Assembly (NCBI GenBank): GCA_945863085.1
Contig: CAMBCD010000225.1
Location: 1-5,016 of the forward strand
Source of the DNA: Bordetella parapertussis
GTDB lineage: Bacteria > Pseudomonadota > Gammaproteobacteria > Burkholderiales > SG8-41
Length of the DNA: 5,016 nucleotides
Reading direction: 5' to 3'
Part shown: positions 4,537-5,016 of the stretch, one piece after another
How positions within the stretch are numbered: position 1 is the first letter of the stretch
Layout: each line of letters starts with the position of its first letter
Notes under the pieces: generated by a model
Told to the model about the DNA's origin: nothing
Database searches by the model: none
What the model saw: only the letters and a program-made list of their open reading frames with translations
Made by a program: the position numbers and the translations under genes

Positions 4537-5016
4537 TCAACTGTTAACCAGGAACCAGACCCCGGTCGCGCAGGCGGCCAGCAGAACGACGGCTAGGCCG
4601 GCACCGCGCATCGGTGCTGCCGCCATGCCGGCCGGCAGCTGCTTGCGACCGGTGAACATCGGCTTGATCAGGTTCTCCGACTTCCAGATCAGGTAATACA
4701 GCACCGCGGCAACATGCACCGCGATCAGCGCCAGCAGCACATTGAAGTTGTACTTGTGGATGGTGGTCAGCCAGTCGCTCAATTCCTTGGTCACGTGTTT
4801 GACCAGCGGACCCTCGGTGATGATGTCATCGTTGGCGAACAGCCCCGTGCCCGTCTGCGCCAGCAAACACAGCAGGATCAGCACCACGCTGATGCCGCCC
4901 AAGGGATTGTGCCCGGCAAATTTTGCCGCGGTGCGTGACGGCAGGGTTTTGATGTAAGCGATCAGTGCGCGCGGCCCGTAGATGAAATCGCTGAAGCGGG
5001 CATGGGTGCTGCCGGC
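4537..5016 (-). CDS. Cytochrome b561-family membrane protein, N-terminus missing
   Basis: This is the C-terminal 159 residues of a bacterial b561/Ni-Fe-hydrogenase-type b cytochrome, a haem-containing inner-membrane protein that passes electrons between quinol and a partner. The open frame runs off the right edge, so the start and first helix are missing. Fragment features include STHARFSDFIYGPR (3-16), GHNPLGG (35-41), a membrane helix (about 42-60) followed by TGLFANDD, another helix (about 92-108), and a last helix ending at the C-terminal LVNS (about 139-159). His87 and His101, 14 residues apart in IHKYNFNVLLALIAVH, are candidate haem ligands. LIWKSENLIKPMFTG (109-123) is typical of the COG3658-like cytochrome b group. 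It converges on the cytochrome c' gene. Genes of this family are often found beside c-type or c' cytochromes, so a functional link is plausible, although here each has its own promoter. Confidence 0.92.
   Translation of the reverse strand, partial: AGSTHARFSDFIYGPRALIAYIKTLPSRTAAKFAGHNPLGGISVVLILLCLLAQTGTGLFANDDIITEGPLVKHVTKELSDWLTTIHKYNFNVLLALIAVHVAAVLYYLIWKSENLIKPMFTGRKQLPAGMAAAPMRGAGLAVVLLAACATGVWFLVNS

Noticed and set aside
3963..4547. Plus-strand frame of 194 codons overlapping cytochrome c'
   Set aside because: It is out of frame with the CXXCH-containing gene, reads through the terminator hairpin and has no family resemblance.

Overview
The window looks like chromosomal DNA from a GC-rich proteobacterium, most likely a betaproteobacterium or a close gammaproteobacterial relative. 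That placement rests on the gene set: DsbB, ArfB, a DUF465/YdcH-type small protein, a class II cytochrome c' close to the Alcaligenes/Achromobacter type, and a bacterial cytochrome b561. It is inferred from protein character, not from a database search. There is no phage, insertion sequence, CRISPR array, tRNA or rRNA.

Layout. (1) 1-1484, minus strand: a two-gene operon for a molybdenum hydroxylase of the isoquinoline 1-oxidoreductase / nicotinate dehydrogenase type. The small [2Fe-2S] subunit is followed 2 nt later by the large molybdopterin subunit, which runs off the left edge. (2) 1485-1812: an AT-rich divergent intergenic region, then a small DUF465 gene on the plus strand with a good sigma-70-type promoter. 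(3) 1813-3330, minus strand: a three-gene cluster, read from right to left. It encodes a secreted His-rich DUF6152-like protein, a four-helix membrane protein (DUF6644-like) and the disulfide/quinone oxidoreductase DsbB. A composite inverted repeat built of 9-nt units lies between the first two genes. (4) 3387-3803, plus strand: arfB, a stalled-ribosome rescue hydrolase. It is divergent from the DUF6152 gene, and the two share an overlapping -10 region. (5) 3804-4518, plus strand: a regulatory region with dyads and direct repeats, then the cytochrome c' gene and a strong palindromic terminator. (6) 4537-5016, minus strand: the C-terminal part of a cytochrome b561-family protein, convergent with cytochrome c'.

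How they fit together. Most of the genes concern redox or envelope chemistry: a cytoplasmic Mo hydroxylase, DsbB passing disulfide electrons to quinone, a gas-binding periplasmic cytochrome c', and a b-type membrane cytochrome. The least understood part is the DUF6152-DUF6644-dsbB cluster. The DUF6644 stop codon directly abuts the proposed dsbB start, which suggests translational coupling and perhaps a shared role in the periplasm or membrane. The most distinctive non-coding structures are the 9-nt-unit inverted repeat at 2838-2956 and the overlapping divergent promoter at 3370-3377.
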